Source: Acherontichlamydia pituitae
GTDB taxonomy: Bacteria; Chlamydiota; Chlamydiia; Chlamydiales; Rhabdochlamydiaceae
Length of the DNA: 64,000 nt
Assembly (NCBI GenBank): GCA_019634675.1
Contig: JAHCAX010000001.1
Coordinates: 310,001-374,000 of the forward strand
Reading direction: 5' to 3'
Under the pieces are notes generated by a model, which searched no databases, was not told the DNA's origin, and was given only the letters and a program-made list of their open reading frames with translations. The position numbers were made by a program, and so were the translations under genes. Position 1 is the first letter of the stretch. The number at the start of each line of letters is the position of its first letter. Of the stretch, positions 17,285 to 26,774 are shown in pieces.

Positions 17285-19170
17285 TAATGATTCCCCTTCC
17301 TAAGAGTCGGAACAATATGAAGGCCTTCCTTAGCATAATGAATTTTGCCCCATGTAGTGAAGGTTTTGTCCCCTGTTTTCTCATTTACTGCATATCCAAT
17401 AACCTCTTCAAAATTAACAAGTTCTACATAATCTGGCATTCCTGGAATATTGCCTTTGCTTCTTATTCCTGTACCGGCATATTGCCGAATCAATCGTTCA
17501 GGTTCAGGATGCTGGAAAATGCTCGGGTGGTTACCCCGACTTACAAGTTCCTCATAATTTCGATGCCCTTCAATATGTTTTCCTTGCCTATCTGCATGAA
17601 ATTTCAAATTTGCATTCTTTAATACCTCTTCGCGATGCGCAAAAAATTTGCCTGCCTCTTCACGAATTGCACCCGAGCTTTTTGACGAAGCCAGCGCCTC
17701 CAAAGTCATCATTTGGTTAGCTTTTTTCAATTCGCAAAAGGCTTTGATTGACTGCATGGAATATTTGCACAGCAGGATATCTGTTCCATACTGGCCAACG
17801 ACCTGGCCAATTAATTTCCCTTTTTCAAAATCGGTTAGCGTGTCGTAATTAGTACATAGCTCTTTCAGTTCAGGAACTAATTCTTGCGCTACTTCAAAGG
17901 AAGAATGACTTCGAATAAATTCAATGCACTGCTTGGCAGCATTTACAAAAGATTGTGATGCTCCGATTGGGTCGGAAGAAAAGGCCCAGAGCCCATTGCC
18001 TAATCCTCTCATTGAACTTAATACCTCTGGAATAAATTCAAGAGTAGCTGAAATCCCTTTCTCAACGATTCCAATTGCAATTCCCGAACTCATTTCAGAT
18101 ACCAACTCCCAAGGATCGGCACTTCTTTGATATCCCGATTCGAGATAGTCAGCTATCGCTTGATCAAAATTGCCTAATTCAAAATAAGAAGCAGCCCTTT
18201 CAAAATAAGCATCCTTTAGGGCAGGATCTTTCCGAATCGCTTTCGTAAGAGCAACAATCGCTTCGCCATGCAGGGAAAATTCTGAATGCACTTGGCCCTG
18301 CAGAAGGTATAGTTTAGAGATCAGGTCATCTCCTAGATCTTTTTCCTCTGCAAGATCGATTAAAGACTGAACCTGTTTAAATGCCTCATCGAACTCTTTT
18401 GCAATAAAATGCTCCAAAGCAGATCGAAATTTTACTCCTTCATGTTGATGATGCTCGAGACACCAGACAAAAATATCTTTAAATAACGCATCGATCTCTT
18501 CAATGGCCTTCTCCAGTATTGCTCTTTTGCCTTGATAGCTAGTTGCAAATTGAGATATCTGTTTCCTTGCAGTTGCTATGTCCGATTTTAACAACATGAT
18601 CGAAAGATCAATATCACTCATGCCGCCCGTGTAAGTGCCCCAATCAAGAAGATTTACCTCGCCCTTGTAGATCTTCACACGTCCATATTTCGTCTGATCA
18701 ATTTTTTTCAATGTCGCAAACAGGTCTTTCAGTCGATTATAATTCAATTGTGGAGCATTAAAATGATAGAACCGAAGGTCTTCTTGAAGAGCCTGAGCTG
18801 TTGTCTGAAAATCAGAATAGGAGCGGATACTAAAGATGTTGAATTGAGGAACCCCATCGCTTCTCCATCTGGCATCATCTGACCGCCAGTCCCAAGCAGC
18901 ATAATAATAATTCCCTCTACGTTCCCAAGGATCAAGTGTTCTGACATACAAAGAGTCATCTAAAATACGGCATTTGCTAAAAACGGAGTCTATTGCCTGC
19001 CTAAAAAGATAGGCTATCGCTTTCATGTCAGGATCTCCTCGGGTTACATCACCGCACCCTTTCGAGCATTCGATCGTCATCCCTGCATAACAAACAGTTT
19101 TTAGTTCATCTGAAACCTCAGACCAGACAATTAACGGTATGAGCAGAAACGATAGAAAAATATGCAGCAT
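17284..19170 (-). CDS. Exported TPR protein with polymorphic toxin type 50-like C-terminus
   Basis: The ATG at 19170 is chosen because GGGAGG lies 5 nt upstream; an upstream ATG at 19194 would add eight residues before the signal peptide. The 628-residue product has a signal peptide (about 1-18), a Cys-containing N-terminal region of unknown fold (CYAGMTIECSKGCGD), TPR-like helices in the middle (YFERAASYFELGNFDQAIADY), and a pre-toxin-like stretch (FEKGKLIGQVVGQYGTDILL, then LKKANQMMTLEALA). The last 104 residues hold KHIEGHRNY, the IRQYAGTG turn, VIGYAVNEKTG, and GKIHYAKEGLHIVPT, which I recognise as the Ntox50 pattern (a BECR-type RNase family). An immunity candidate follows directly. Target and delivery route are inferred. 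Confidence 0.7.
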   Translation of the reverse strand: MLHIFLSFLLIPLIVWSEVSDELKTVCYAGMTIECSKGCGDVTRGDPDMKAIAYLFRQAIDSVFSKCRILDDSLYVRTLDPWERRGNYYYAAWDWRSDDARWRSDGVPQFNIFSIRSYSDFQTTAQALQEDLRFYHFNAPQLNYNRLKDLFATLKKIDQTKYGRVKIYKGEVNLLDWGTYTGGMSDIDLSIMLLKSDIATARKQISQFATSYQGKRAILEKAIEEIDALFKDIFVWCLEHHQHEGVKFRSALEHFIAKEFDEAFKQVQSLIDLAEEKDLGDDLISKLYLLQGQVHSEFSLHGEAIVALTKAIRKDPALKDAYFERAASYFELGNFDQAIADYLESGYQRSADPWELVSEMSSGIAIGIVEKGISATLEFIPEVLSSMRGLGNGLWAFSSDPIGASQSFVNAAKQCIEFIRSHSSFEVAQELVPELKELCTNYDTLTDFEKGKLIGQVVGQYGTDILLCKYSMQSIKAFCELKKANQMMTLEALASSKSSGAIREEAGKFFAHREEVLKNANLKFHADRQGKHIEGHRNYEELVSRGNHPSIFQHPEPERLIRQYAGTGIRSKGNIPGMPDYVELVNFEEVIGYAVNEKTGDKTFTTWGKIHYAKEGLHIVPTLRKGNH

Positions 19171-19268
19171 GAAGCCCTCCCTTCGAAAAATCATCCGGAT
19201 TTGCTGCTAAAGGTTATAAATGAATAATTTTAAGAAGCGCAAGCAATAATCTCGACTTTCCAACTCTC

Positions 19269-21530
19269 TTAATAGTTATACCGTTCTTTCTCCAAGGTCC
19301 AGTAGAGCTGCTTGCCAGTTGCAGCCCGCGCGCCGACATCGCGCAGCCACGCCGACATCGCATAGCTTAAATAGGTGCGGCTACTCTGTTTCAAGAACAT
19401 ATCGAGCGGCAGGCTGAAGATAAAGCCCTTGTCGTAATAAGTGTGGCCGTTGACATGGTCGTGACCATTGGTGACCGTATACCAAAGGGCAAAGCGGAGC
19501 CCGCTCTTGAAATACCGCCCCACCTCAAATCTCGCCCCCTTGTCTTTGGCAAGAAACTTCCCTGCTGTGATCAGAAGGTCCATGTTCAACGGCTTGAAAT
19601 CGTAGTACAAATCAAGAAAATACTGGATCCCCACAAATGGGATGTTCCGAAGGTGCCCATCGCGATACTCGCGAACGGTCCGGGAGAATTTGATCCCATG
19701 ATACTCCCTTTTCATCACTGCCGCGAACTCGAGTCCGACCGCCCAGTTGGAACCGACTGGGTAATAGAGGATTTCTGTAGCTGCGCCGCCGTACGCCGGT
19801 TCAAAATAGCCTGCAGCAAGACGATAGTACCACCCCTTATTGAAGCTCCAGCTGCGCTGCAAAAATGCCTGCTCCATGGAAAAGGAGTTTGCTTGATAAT
19901 ACTTCATCGAATCTGTCCGTACGTTCGGCAGTTTCGATGGGTTCAAGCGGTCGGGGCTTCCAAGTCCCGACATGCTTGAGGCCAGGGCATAGCTGATGGT
20001 GAACTTGTAATACACCTGATTAAAAATGTAGCCTTCCGGATAGGCCACTGCGCTTAAGTTGTATTTAAACTTTCCTGAAGCCGCGCCGAAGAAGGTCAGC
20101 AGCCGCGGCAAGACCGTGAATGTCCAGATCGGCTTTTTCCTTTGAAAGAGAAGGGCGGCGTCATATTCGCTGGGAGTTGGCGGAGGATCTTTCATCGGAC
20201 CGACGGTCGCAAGCTCAAAATCGCTGATCTGTCCTAATCGCCACCTGCGCAGGTCTTCTGTCCGGAAATAATAGGCCTGGCAGGGGACCGCGTCCGCTTC
20301 GATGACAACGATTACTGATTTGATATTGGAAGGGGTCAATGCCGCAAGCACATGTTCGACGCGCAAACGGACAACCTTCTCTTCCCGGTAGCGGTTGTTG
20401 ACCACCTTGAGCCATAGGGTCCTGTTGCCCTCGGCATCAAATATCAAGAACGCTGTATAAAGGTCTAGGCCCTGATCGCTTAATGCATAGGTGAGGTCTT
20501 GGACAAATTCTTCTTCCAGCCGATGCGTCCCTAAAGGCTCTGTATCAACGGGAGATTGATAAGTGCTGGGATCGTCCACTTTTGGAAATAACCCCTGGGA
20601 TGAACCGATCGGATAGCGCAAAGACGCCGAAGCTGCGACATCCGTTCCTCTGATACTGCTGACCGAGAGCTGAAGAGTGTCCCACCCGACAAAAGAGATC
20701 CCTCCGTTGATCCTTGATTTGACCTTTCTGCCGCTGGGATGTTCATGAGGATGTTTTTTATAGTCCGTGGCATCGTATTCAGCAATAAAGGAAATATCTT
20801 TAAGGAGCGGGGTCTTTAAATTGCGGAAAGGAGACCAGGCTGCGCCTCCGAAAAAACCCTTGAGCCGTTTTTTTCCCCATCCGAGAGTGCATTCCAGGTT
20901 CCAGTCTAAAAACTGTTTTGTCATCACGACATATTGGGAATTGAACCTCTTGGTCCCAATGAAATCATCGGCTCCCACTGCGATCGTCGGCAGCATTGGA
21001 AAGCCATCTTGAGGGGTCAGGATCCCGATCTTGATATTACCGATCCTCTCGGCATCATCTCCAAATCCTTCGTGGCCGAAGTTCGGCTCAGAGACCCCAT
21101 TGTACACTCGGTAGTTGGCCGACAGTTCGACCCTGTCTAAAATCTGAAAGTTGACCCCATAGATTGTATACGGAGGCACATAAGCGCCTCCAATCCCGAC
21201 TACGCCCGACTTTGGCATTCTGCCCGATGGCATCACGAAATAACCGCCGACCATGGAATAGTTATAGAAAAAGGGGAGCTGGTCGTTGACTAGCTTGGTG
21301 ATCTTATCGACAAGTTCAAGGTCGCGAAAAAGCGAGTCGTTGTAAGTTTGATCAAACAGGTCGTTAGAACGGCTTGCAAACAGAGGCGATGCATCCTCTA
21401 ATCGAGGCTCTAGAGCCGCTTCTTCTGTTTGCGCAAAGAGCAAGCCAGCGGGAACAATTAAGAAAAAAAGGTGTGTAAAAAAATTTTTCAAGGCGCTTTT
21501 TCTTGTCCGCAATGGAAATCGAAGGGTCAA
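19269..21530 (-). CDS. YjbH-like outer-membrane polysaccharide protein
   Basis: A 753-residue protein rich in alternating aromatic/polar beta strands, with a signal peptide (FFTHLFFLIVPAGLLFAQ) and a C-terminus typical of large beta barrels. Segments such as GWDTLQLSVSSIRGTDV, RYPIGSSQGLFP and the closing SYAMSAWLRDVGARAATGKQ match the YjbH/DUF940 exopolysaccharide family. The function (export or assembly of a surface polysaccharide) is inferred. The start is uncertain: there is no ATG or GTG in the open frame; TTG at 21530 or TTG at 21512, nearer the signal peptide, are the candidates, and neither has a good Shine-Dalgarno. Confidence 0.75.
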   Translation of the reverse strand: MTLRFPLRTRKSALKNFFTHLFFLIVPAGLLFAQTEEAALEPRLEDASPLFASRSNDLFDQTYNDSLFRDLELVDKITKLVNDQLPFFYNYSMVGGYFVMPSGRMPKSGVVGIGGAYVPPYTIYGVNFQILDRVELSANYRVYNGVSEPNFGHEGFGDDAERIGNIKIGILTPQDGFPMLPTIAVGADDFIGTKRFNSQYVVMTKQFLDWNLECTLGWGKKRLKGFFGGAAWSPFRNLKTPLLKDISFIAEYDATDYKKHPHEHPSGRKVKSRINGGISFVGWDTLQLSVSSIRGTDVAASASLRYPIGSSQGLFPKVDDPSTYQSPVDTEPLGTHRLEEEFVQDLTYALSDQGLDLYTAFLIFDAEGNRTLWLKVVNNRYREEKVVRLRVEHVLAALTPSNIKSVIVVIEADAVPCQAYYFRTEDLRRWRLGQISDFELATVGPMKDPPPTPSEYDAALLFQRKKPIWTFTVLPRLLTFFGAASGKFKYNLSAVAYPEGYIFNQVYYKFTISYALASSMSGLGSPDRLNPSKLPNVRTDSMKYYQANSFSMEQAFLQRSWSFNKGWYYRLAAGYFEPAYGGAATEILYYPVGSNWAVGLEFAAVMKREYHGIKFSRTVREYRDGHLRNIPFVGIQYFLDLYYDFKPLNMDLLITAGKFLAKDKGARFEVGRYFKSGLRFALWYTVTNGHDHVNGHTYYDKGFIFSLPLDMFLKQSSRTYLSYAMSAWLRDVGARAATGKQLYWTLEKERYNY

Positions 21531-21597
21531 AATTAAAGAGAAACTTTGTTTTTTGCAAGAAGAGGAGCTGGCAGGCTGTTACTTGAGGGCTAGCAAC

Positions 21598-21616
21598 AAA
21601 GTTGCAAAGTCGAGTT
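21598..21616 (+). repeat. 19-base dispersed repeat, copy 1
   Basis: AAAGTTGCAAAGTCGAGTT occurs here, between the yjbH-like gene and greA, and identically at 53015-53033. Both copies are intergenic and are followed by purine-rich sequence and CTCTAT within 30 bp. It may be a fragment of a dispersed repeat family. Confidence 0.6.
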
Positions 21617-21704
21617 GAAGATAAATGATGCGCCCTCTATACTGCCCAATGCAACAGATACATATTTTCAATTTTTGGAAGCTTTAGAAGATTATGCTAT
21701 CCCA

Positions 21705-21866
21705 CGCGCAGGAAGGTTTGGAGAAATTGGACTCTGCGAGACACAGCCAAATCGAAGCATTGCGTTCCGACAGACGAAGCCCTTCCCTTAATGGGAAGGG
21801 TGAGGATGAGGATCGATTAGGCAAAGTCGGAGCCACTCCAATTTTTCCAAACTTGACGAAGCGCGG
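21705..21866. repeat. About 160-bp imperfect palindrome in the greA leader
   Basis: CGCGC near 21705 pairs with GCGCG near 21861. GTTTGGAGAAATTGGA (21716-21731) is the near-perfect complement of 21837-21853, and the GCC(A/T)AATCGA blocks pair at the same offset further in. The centre is a short hairpin, CCCTTCCCTTAATGGGAAGGG (about 21780-21800). A reading frame crosses it and joins greA, but the true greA start lies downstream, so this is leader sequence, probably an inverted-repeat element. Confidence 0.7.
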
Positions 21867-21903
21867 GACAGCTTGCCATCTTCAAACAAATCAAGGAATG
21901 CAG

Positions 21904-24063
21904 ATGAGTTACCTTAAGGATTTTCAAACTCACATTGCCAATCACGACTATCCGGCATTTTTAAAACTATGGGAAGAATACTGTTCAGGCGACGAGGTTG
22001 AAGGCGAGGAGCTCCGCGAAATCCTGAGATCGGTCAAGGGATCTGACATCGCCGAGCCTTTCGGCCGCCACGTAGAACGCATCCTTCCTCTTTGGAAGAA
22101 GCTTCCGACCTCCGATGTGTCCCATGAGGTCCTGAAGCTGATTTTGGACATTCAGACAACTAACAACGAAAACTATGCCCAGCTCGCTTACAACCACCTT
22201 CACGAGCGGTATTCCGACCACAAACATTTCAACGAAAAGATCCGTTTGATCGGCTTGCGCAGCAAAGAAAAATTCCAAGGAGCAATCAGCAACTATGAGC
22301 TGCTGACCCACATGGAAAAGGGCAACTTCGTCTTCCATACCGGAGGCTGGGGCGTTGGCGAGATCTGCGATGTTTCTGTAGTCCGAGAACAATTGGTGAT
22401 CGAATTCGATTACGTTCCTGGAAAAAAGGACATCTCTTTTGCGACCGCTTTTAAAACACTGATCCCGGTTCCAAAAGATCATTTTCTCGCCTTGCGGTTT
22501 GGCAACCCCGATCTTCTGGAGCAAAAGGCAAAAGAAAATCCTGTGGAAGTCATCCGGATGCTCTTGCGCGATCTAGGTCCCAAAACGGCAGCAGAGATTA
22601 AAGATGAGCTATGCGAGCTCGTGATCCCTGCAGAAGAATGGACCCGATGGTGGCAGACGACGCGCGCCAAGGTCAAAAAAGACACGATGATCGAAACTCC
22701 GGAAGAACTTCGGGAACCTTTCCGCATCCGCCACAGCGAAGTGACGCACGAAGAACGCTTGCAAAAGGTCCTTGAAAACAAGCCTGACGCAAATACGTTG
22801 ATCCAGATGGTCTATTCCTTCCTGAAAGATTTCCCTGAAACGCTGAAGAACAGCGAGTTCAAAACTACCCTTTTGAACAAGCTGAAGGAAATGCTCGCAT
22901 ATCCTGAGCTCACCCACGCTCAAGAGCTGCAAATCCATTTCTTTCTTCAAGATTTGCACGCTTCAAAAGAATCGACCCAAATCGCTGAAGTGATCAAAAA
23001 AGCATCTTCCATTGAGGAACTTGTGAATGCGATCATCATTTTGAGCTTTAAAAAGCGGGCCCTGACCGAAGTGCATCGCATCCTGCCGCAATGGAAACAG
23101 ATCTTCCTCGACTTGCTGTTTAAACTTGACCAAGCGCCGCTGCGCGACTATGCGCTTTCAGAGCTGATCGACGGCAAAGCGGATCAAGAGCTCAACGCAA
23201 AGTTCGATGAACTTTGCACTTACCCTGCTCGCTATCCAGATGTTTTCCTTTGGTACTTCCAGAAGATGATGAGTCAAAAAGAAGTTCCTTTCAGCGATAA
23301 GGCGGGGAAAGTCCGTTTCTTCGAAGGGCTTCTTATCCTGTTGTCAGCTTTGGAAAACGACACATCCCATCGCGACCTAGTGAAAAAGATCCATGCGATC
23401 ATCTCAAACGGCAGATACGCTATTGTCCGTCAAATCATGCAGGATGCGACGGTCGATAATGTCAAAGAATTCCTGCTTCTGGCAACCAAATGCCATTCTC
23501 TTAGCGACCATGACCATAAGATCTTAAATTCACTTGCTGAAGTAGCCCATCCAAGCATTGCCAAAATGCGTAAAAAGTCGGACTCTTCCAGCGGAGAACC
23601 TCAGATCATTTGGACCACGGCGGAAGGATTTCAAAAATTGCAGCAAAAGATTCAACAGATTGCAACCGTCGAAACGGTTGAAAATGCGAAAGAGATTGAA
23701 ATCGCTAGAGCCCACGGCGACTTGCGCGAAAATGCCGAGTTCAAAGCAGCTCTGGAAAAAAGGGACCGGCTGCAGTCTGAGCTCAAGTTTCTATCTGAGC
23801 AGCTTAATCGCGCCCGCGTCATCGGTAAAGAAGATGTTGCTACTGATGAAGTTGGGATTGGCGCTATCGTCGAATGCCAAAATTCCAAGGGACAGAAGAT
23901 GACTTACACGCTTCTTGGTCCTTGGGATGCCAACCCAGACAAAAACATCCTTTCCTTCCAATCCAAACTTGCCCAAGCGATGACTGGAAAAACCATCGGC
24001 AACACGTTCAAGTTCCAGGATGAAGAGTACACCATCACTGCAATCAAGAGCTTTTTAGCTTAA
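21904..24063 (+). CDS. greA: Transcription elongation factor GreA, long chlamydial form
   Basis: A 719-residue protein. The last 160 residues are a normal GreA: a coiled-coil (EIARAHGDLRENAEFKAALEK, with acidic tip residues) and a C-terminal FKBP-like domain ending in the DEEYTITAIKSFLA block. GreA rescues backtracked RNA polymerase by stimulating transcript cleavage. The first 560 residues are an alpha-helical extension found, to my knowledge, only in Chlamydiae. They include a beta patch near FVFHTGGWGVGEICDV resembling a CarD/KOW-like module (weak inference). The ATG at 21904 follows AAGGA by 6 nt; the open frame extends to 21694 only through the palindrome. Confidence 0.93.
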   Translation: MSYLKDFQTHIANHDYPAFLKLWEEYCSGDEVEGEELREILRSVKGSDIAEPFGRHVERILPLWKKLPTSDVSHEVLKLILDIQTTNNENYAQLAYNHLHERYSDHKHFNEKIRLIGLRSKEKFQGAISNYELLTHMEKGNFVFHTGGWGVGEICDVSVVREQLVIEFDYVPGKKDISFATAFKTLIPVPKDHFLALRFGNPDLLEQKAKENPVEVIRMLLRDLGPKTAAEIKDELCELVIPAEEWTRWWQTTRAKVKKDTMIETPEELREPFRIRHSEVTHEERLQKVLENKPDANTLIQMVYSFLKDFPETLKNSEFKTTLLNKLKEMLAYPELTHAQELQIHFFLQDLHASKESTQIAEVIKKASSIEELVNAIIILSFKKRALTEVHRILPQWKQIFLDLLFKLDQAPLRDYALSELIDGKADQELNAKFDELCTYPARYPDVFLWYFQKMMSQKEVPFSDKAGKVRFFEGLLILLSALENDTSHRDLVKKIHAIISNGRYAIVRQIMQDATVDNVKEFLLLATKCHSLSDHDHKILNSLAEVAHPSIAKMRKKSDSSSGEPQIIWTTAEGFQKLQQKIQQIATVETVENAKEIEIARAHGDLRENAEFKAALEKRDRLQSELKFLSEQLNRARVIGKEDVATDEVGIGAIVECQNSKGQKMTYTLLGPWDANPDKNILSFQSKLAQAMTGKTIGNTFKFQDEEYTITAIKSFLA

Positions 24064-24077
24064 AAATTCGCATGAGA

Positions 24078-24146
24078 GGCAGTTTTGCAACTGCCGCGAG
24101 AAGCTTTCCAACCGAGTCCAGGTTAAAACCCTGGACTTTATTTTTT
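24078..24146 (+). terminator. Rho-independent terminator after greA
   Basis: AGTCCAGG (24115-24122) pairs with CCTGGACT (24130-24137) and is followed by TTATTTTTT. A first hairpin, GGCAGTT/AACTGCC (24078-24095), precedes it. Confidence 0.85.
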
Positions 24147-24331
24147 GCCAAATTTCAATTTTTGAATCCCCCTAAAAATATATTTCAAAGAGCGTTTCAC
24201 GGGCAAACAGACAAGTTATATTTTTAATTAATTCGATTATCTAAGAAACTCTATAGACAGATCAATCGCATATTGATCTCCAATTAGACTCCCTGTAAAC
24301 TACTCCAAATTAATTAAACCCAGTGTTTTCC

Positions 24332-25474
24332 ATGATTACTAATGATTTAAATTGTTCCAGAGAGATGCCGCCTGAACTGCCAGCAATAGAAAATCCTGTT
24401 GTAAATAGGACCCATTCGAACCACGCCGTGCGCTTGCAGGTGAACGCCGCCGACACGTTAAGCCCTCAAGCTCCCCTTCAAGGAGTTGCTAATTGTTTTA
24501 GCGCCATGTGGAATGCACTCGTCGGTTTTTTTACGAGCATTTGGAACTGTTTGTGCGGCAAATCGATCGAAGGGACGCCTGCACCAACCCGCGCCCCTCT
24601 CACTCCTGAACAATTAACCCAGCTGAGAGCGACGCAGCCTAGGGACCAAGCCTTTTGGCAAATAAAAATGGCTTCGCCCATTAGAGACGCAGGCTTGATG
24701 CCCGGAGACGCCAATTTTGTCGACTTAAGCGGACGTTTAGCCCGTCCAGGAATATGCGATGCACTCGATATGAACCGGATTCCGCAAATCGGACAATATG
24801 GGACACACTATCCTATAATGCCCCAGTTGTTAACTGTCAAATTACCCATCAGACAACTACACCTATTTCCCGAGGCCATCAGAACCGAATTCGCTAATTA
24901 CGATGCAGAACACCTAGATCTCTACCTCATTGTTTGGCGAGATATTCCAACAGTAGCTGAGAACCAAGCAGAACGGGGAAAGCGGAATGTCATTTACCAT
25001 CCTGTTGCATTTCCAAATGCTATGTATGGCGAGACCCACAACCACAACCTATCTATGGGCGTGTTTGAACCGGATGGAATCGACACCTCAAGAGGTCAGC
25101 AAAACAGACTTCTTCCATTAAATCAATTTGGCATACAGAACGTGCACATCCATCCCCATTTCGAACAGGGCGCGATTGCAGCCATGGCCGTCTCTCCCGA
25201 CGTTGCCCGCTTTTACACCGATCCTGCAAGGACATCGAGTTCGTTCTATAGCGCTTGTAAATTTCCTAATAACCGAGCTGCTGCATTTTTGGGAGTTGTT
25301 CTTAATACCGATCCAAATTCAATCGAGTCAGCGGCGCTGTCCGATTCGCTAAGACGTCCAAATGTGACCTTGCAAGAATATAAAACAAGCATAGAAAACG
25401 CTCCGATTGAGAGGTCTCTGGCGGATAAGATCACCCAGCTGCTCACGTTCTATACAGGCGAAGCTGGTTCTTAA
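24332..25474 (+). CDS. Hypothetical protein with short N-terminal hydrophobic segment
   Basis: I do not recognise this 380-residue protein. It has a disordered, proline-rich N-terminus, one moderately hydrophobic tryptophan-rich stretch at about residues 55-75 (FSAMWNALVGFFTSIWNCL), a second Pro/Thr linker, and a compact C-terminal domain with HNHNLSMGVFEPDG and NVHIHPHFEQGA. The domain layout (soluble C-terminal domain after a short hydrophobic helix) resembles the orphan protein at 44094-45389, which has the same N-terminal style, so both may be secreted or inclusion-targeted effectors; this is speculation. ATG 24332 is chosen over an in-frame GTG at 24323. It is preceded by about 185 bp of A/T-rich intergenic sequence after the greA terminator that probably holds its own promoter. 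Confidence 0.7.
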   Translation: MITNDLNCSREMPPELPAIENPVVNRTHSNHAVRLQVNAADTLSPQAPLQGVANCFSAMWNALVGFFTSIWNCLCGKSIEGTPAPTRAPLTPEQLTQLRATQPRDQAFWQIKMASPIRDAGLMPGDANFVDLSGRLARPGICDALDMNRIPQIGQYGTHYPIMPQLLTVKLPIRQLHLFPEAIRTEFANYDAEHLDLYLIVWRDIPTVAENQAERGKRNVIYHPVAFPNAMYGETHNHNLSMGVFEPDGIDTSRGQQNRLLPLNQFGIQNVHIHPHFEQGAIAAMAVSPDVARFYTDPARTSSSFYSACKFPNNRAAAFLGVVLNTDPNSIESAALSDSLRRPNVTLQEYKTSIENAPIERSLADKITQLLTFYTGEAGS

Positions 25475-25630
25475 AAAGACAAAATCTAAGAGACTGTTAA
25501 TGAATTTAGGATTACCTCTCGAGATATTTGCCTCTTTGAATTAGAAACGTTGCAAAACACCCTGGTATAATGCCATTCAACCTGCTACGATGAAAAGCAG
25601 ATGCATCCCCCCTAAACTCGGAAGTTGATC

Positions 25631-26227
25631 ATGGAACTTGTCATTGGCAGCCGTAATATCCATAAAATCCGCGAATTCCGCGCTATTTTAAAACCTTTTG
25701 TTAAATTCGATCTGCTTAGTCTGATCGATTTTCCCCAATATTCTCCACCAAGCGAAACAGGCGCAACGTTTGAAGAAAACGCGATCACGAAGGCTGTCCA
25801 TGCAGCAACTGAACTTCAGCGTTGGGTGATTGCGGATGATTCAGGGATCGTCATCCCCGCATTAAATGGAGCTCCCGGTGTTTATTCCCGGCGCTACGCA
25901 GGCGAAAATGCCACAGACAAGGAAAATCGTCTCAAGCTTTTGAAAGAGATGAAGCATCTGGATGACGCTTGCCGCCAAGGTTACTTCGAGTGTTGGATAG
26001 CGTTAGCATCGCCCCAAGGTCTAAAAAAATGTGCAAAAGGGGTTTCAGAAGGGACGATCACCCAAGAAGAAAAGGGAAGTTTAGGTTTCGGCTACGACCC
26101 CATTTTCATTAAGCATGAATACGGCAAGACCTTTGCGGAACTGGAAGAAGACATCAAAAATCGGATCTCTCATCGAAGAAAGGCATTGGACAAGATCCTT
26201 CCTGCATTAGAAGCTCTCTTTACATAG
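25631..26227 (+). CDS. rdgB: Non-canonical purine NTP pyrophosphatase (RdgB/HAM1)
   Basis: Hydrolyses dITP, XTP and dHAPTP to monophosphates, keeping them out of DNA and RNA. The 198-residue product shows the family signature: GSRNIHKIREF (the SxNxxK nucleotide loop), TGATFEENAITKA, VIADDSGIVIPALNGAPGVYSRRYAG, GFGYDPIF, and ISHRRKAL. The ATG at 25631 has GGAAG 7 nt upstream. One base separates its stop from the next gene, so the two are coupled. Confidence 0.95.
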   Translation: MELVIGSRNIHKIREFRAILKPFVKFDLLSLIDFPQYSPPSETGATFEENAITKAVHAATELQRWVIADDSGIVIPALNGAPGVYSRRYAGENATDKENRLKLLKEMKHLDDACRQGYFECWIALASPQGLKKCAKGVSEGTITQEEKGSLGFGYDPIFIKHEYGKTFAELEEDIKNRISHRRKALDKILPALEALFT

Positions 26228-26228
26228 C

Positions 26229-26729
26229 ATGCGTTATCTCATCGATGGCTACAACCTGCTTTTTCGAATTGCAAAGCCTGGCCGCGCATTAGAAAAAAAG
26301 AGGGAGGCGCTCATTGCAGAGCTTAATCAGGTCATCGCTGATTTCAAGCTGAAGGTTACAGTTGTCTTTGATGGTTCGCATCCAGGCATTTCCCATGCCA
26401 TGCGCCACCATTTTGATGCCCTCGAAATCATCTACACCTATCAAAACCTCTCAGCAGACGAGTACATCATCGAAGAGGTCAATTCAGCTCGCCGGCCTGA
26501 AGAGATCATCGTGATCACCTCCGATCGAGGCCTTGCCCTAACGTGCAAAAATCTCGGAGCAAAAACGCAGACCATTGAAGCGTTCATTTCTTCATTAAAG
26601 AAAAAAACCGTTAAGAAAAAAAAGAGGCAAAAGGAGTCTCGTCCCGAAACTGCGTTTAAAGATTCCAATGCTGAGATCAATCGATTGCTTGAGATCTTTG
26701 AGAAAAAGCTCAACGAGGATGTTTCTTAG
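26229..26729 (+). CDS. YacP-like NYN-domain protein (PIN-like nuclease fold)
   Basis: A 166-residue protein beginning YLIDGYNLLFRIA, the NYN/DUF901 signature with a catalytic-type Asp, followed by VTVVFDGSHPG, SADEYIIEEV and IIVITSDRGLALTCKNLGA. These acidic residues match the metal site of PIN-like nucleases; the B. subtilis homologue (Rae1) cleaves mRNA on ribosomes. A lysine-rich segment (LKKKTVKKKKRQK) follows the domain and may bind RNA. It starts one base after the rdgB stop. Confidence 0.85.
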   Translation: MRYLIDGYNLLFRIAKPGRALEKKREALIAELNQVIADFKLKVTVVFDGSHPGISHAMRHHFDALEIIYTYQNLSADEYIIEEVNSARRPEEIIVITSDRGLALTCKNLGAKTQTIEAFISSLKKKTVKKKKRQKESRPETAFKDSNAEINRLLEIFEKKLNEDVS

Positions 26730-26774
26730 AGCCGTTTTTCTGAATTAGAAATGTTTGCTTTCTAGGGCCTGTCG

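Noticed and set aside
21694..21903. Longer greA N-terminus
   Set aside because: It translates a palindromic element; ATG 21904 has a Shine-Dalgarno and gives the family-typical start.
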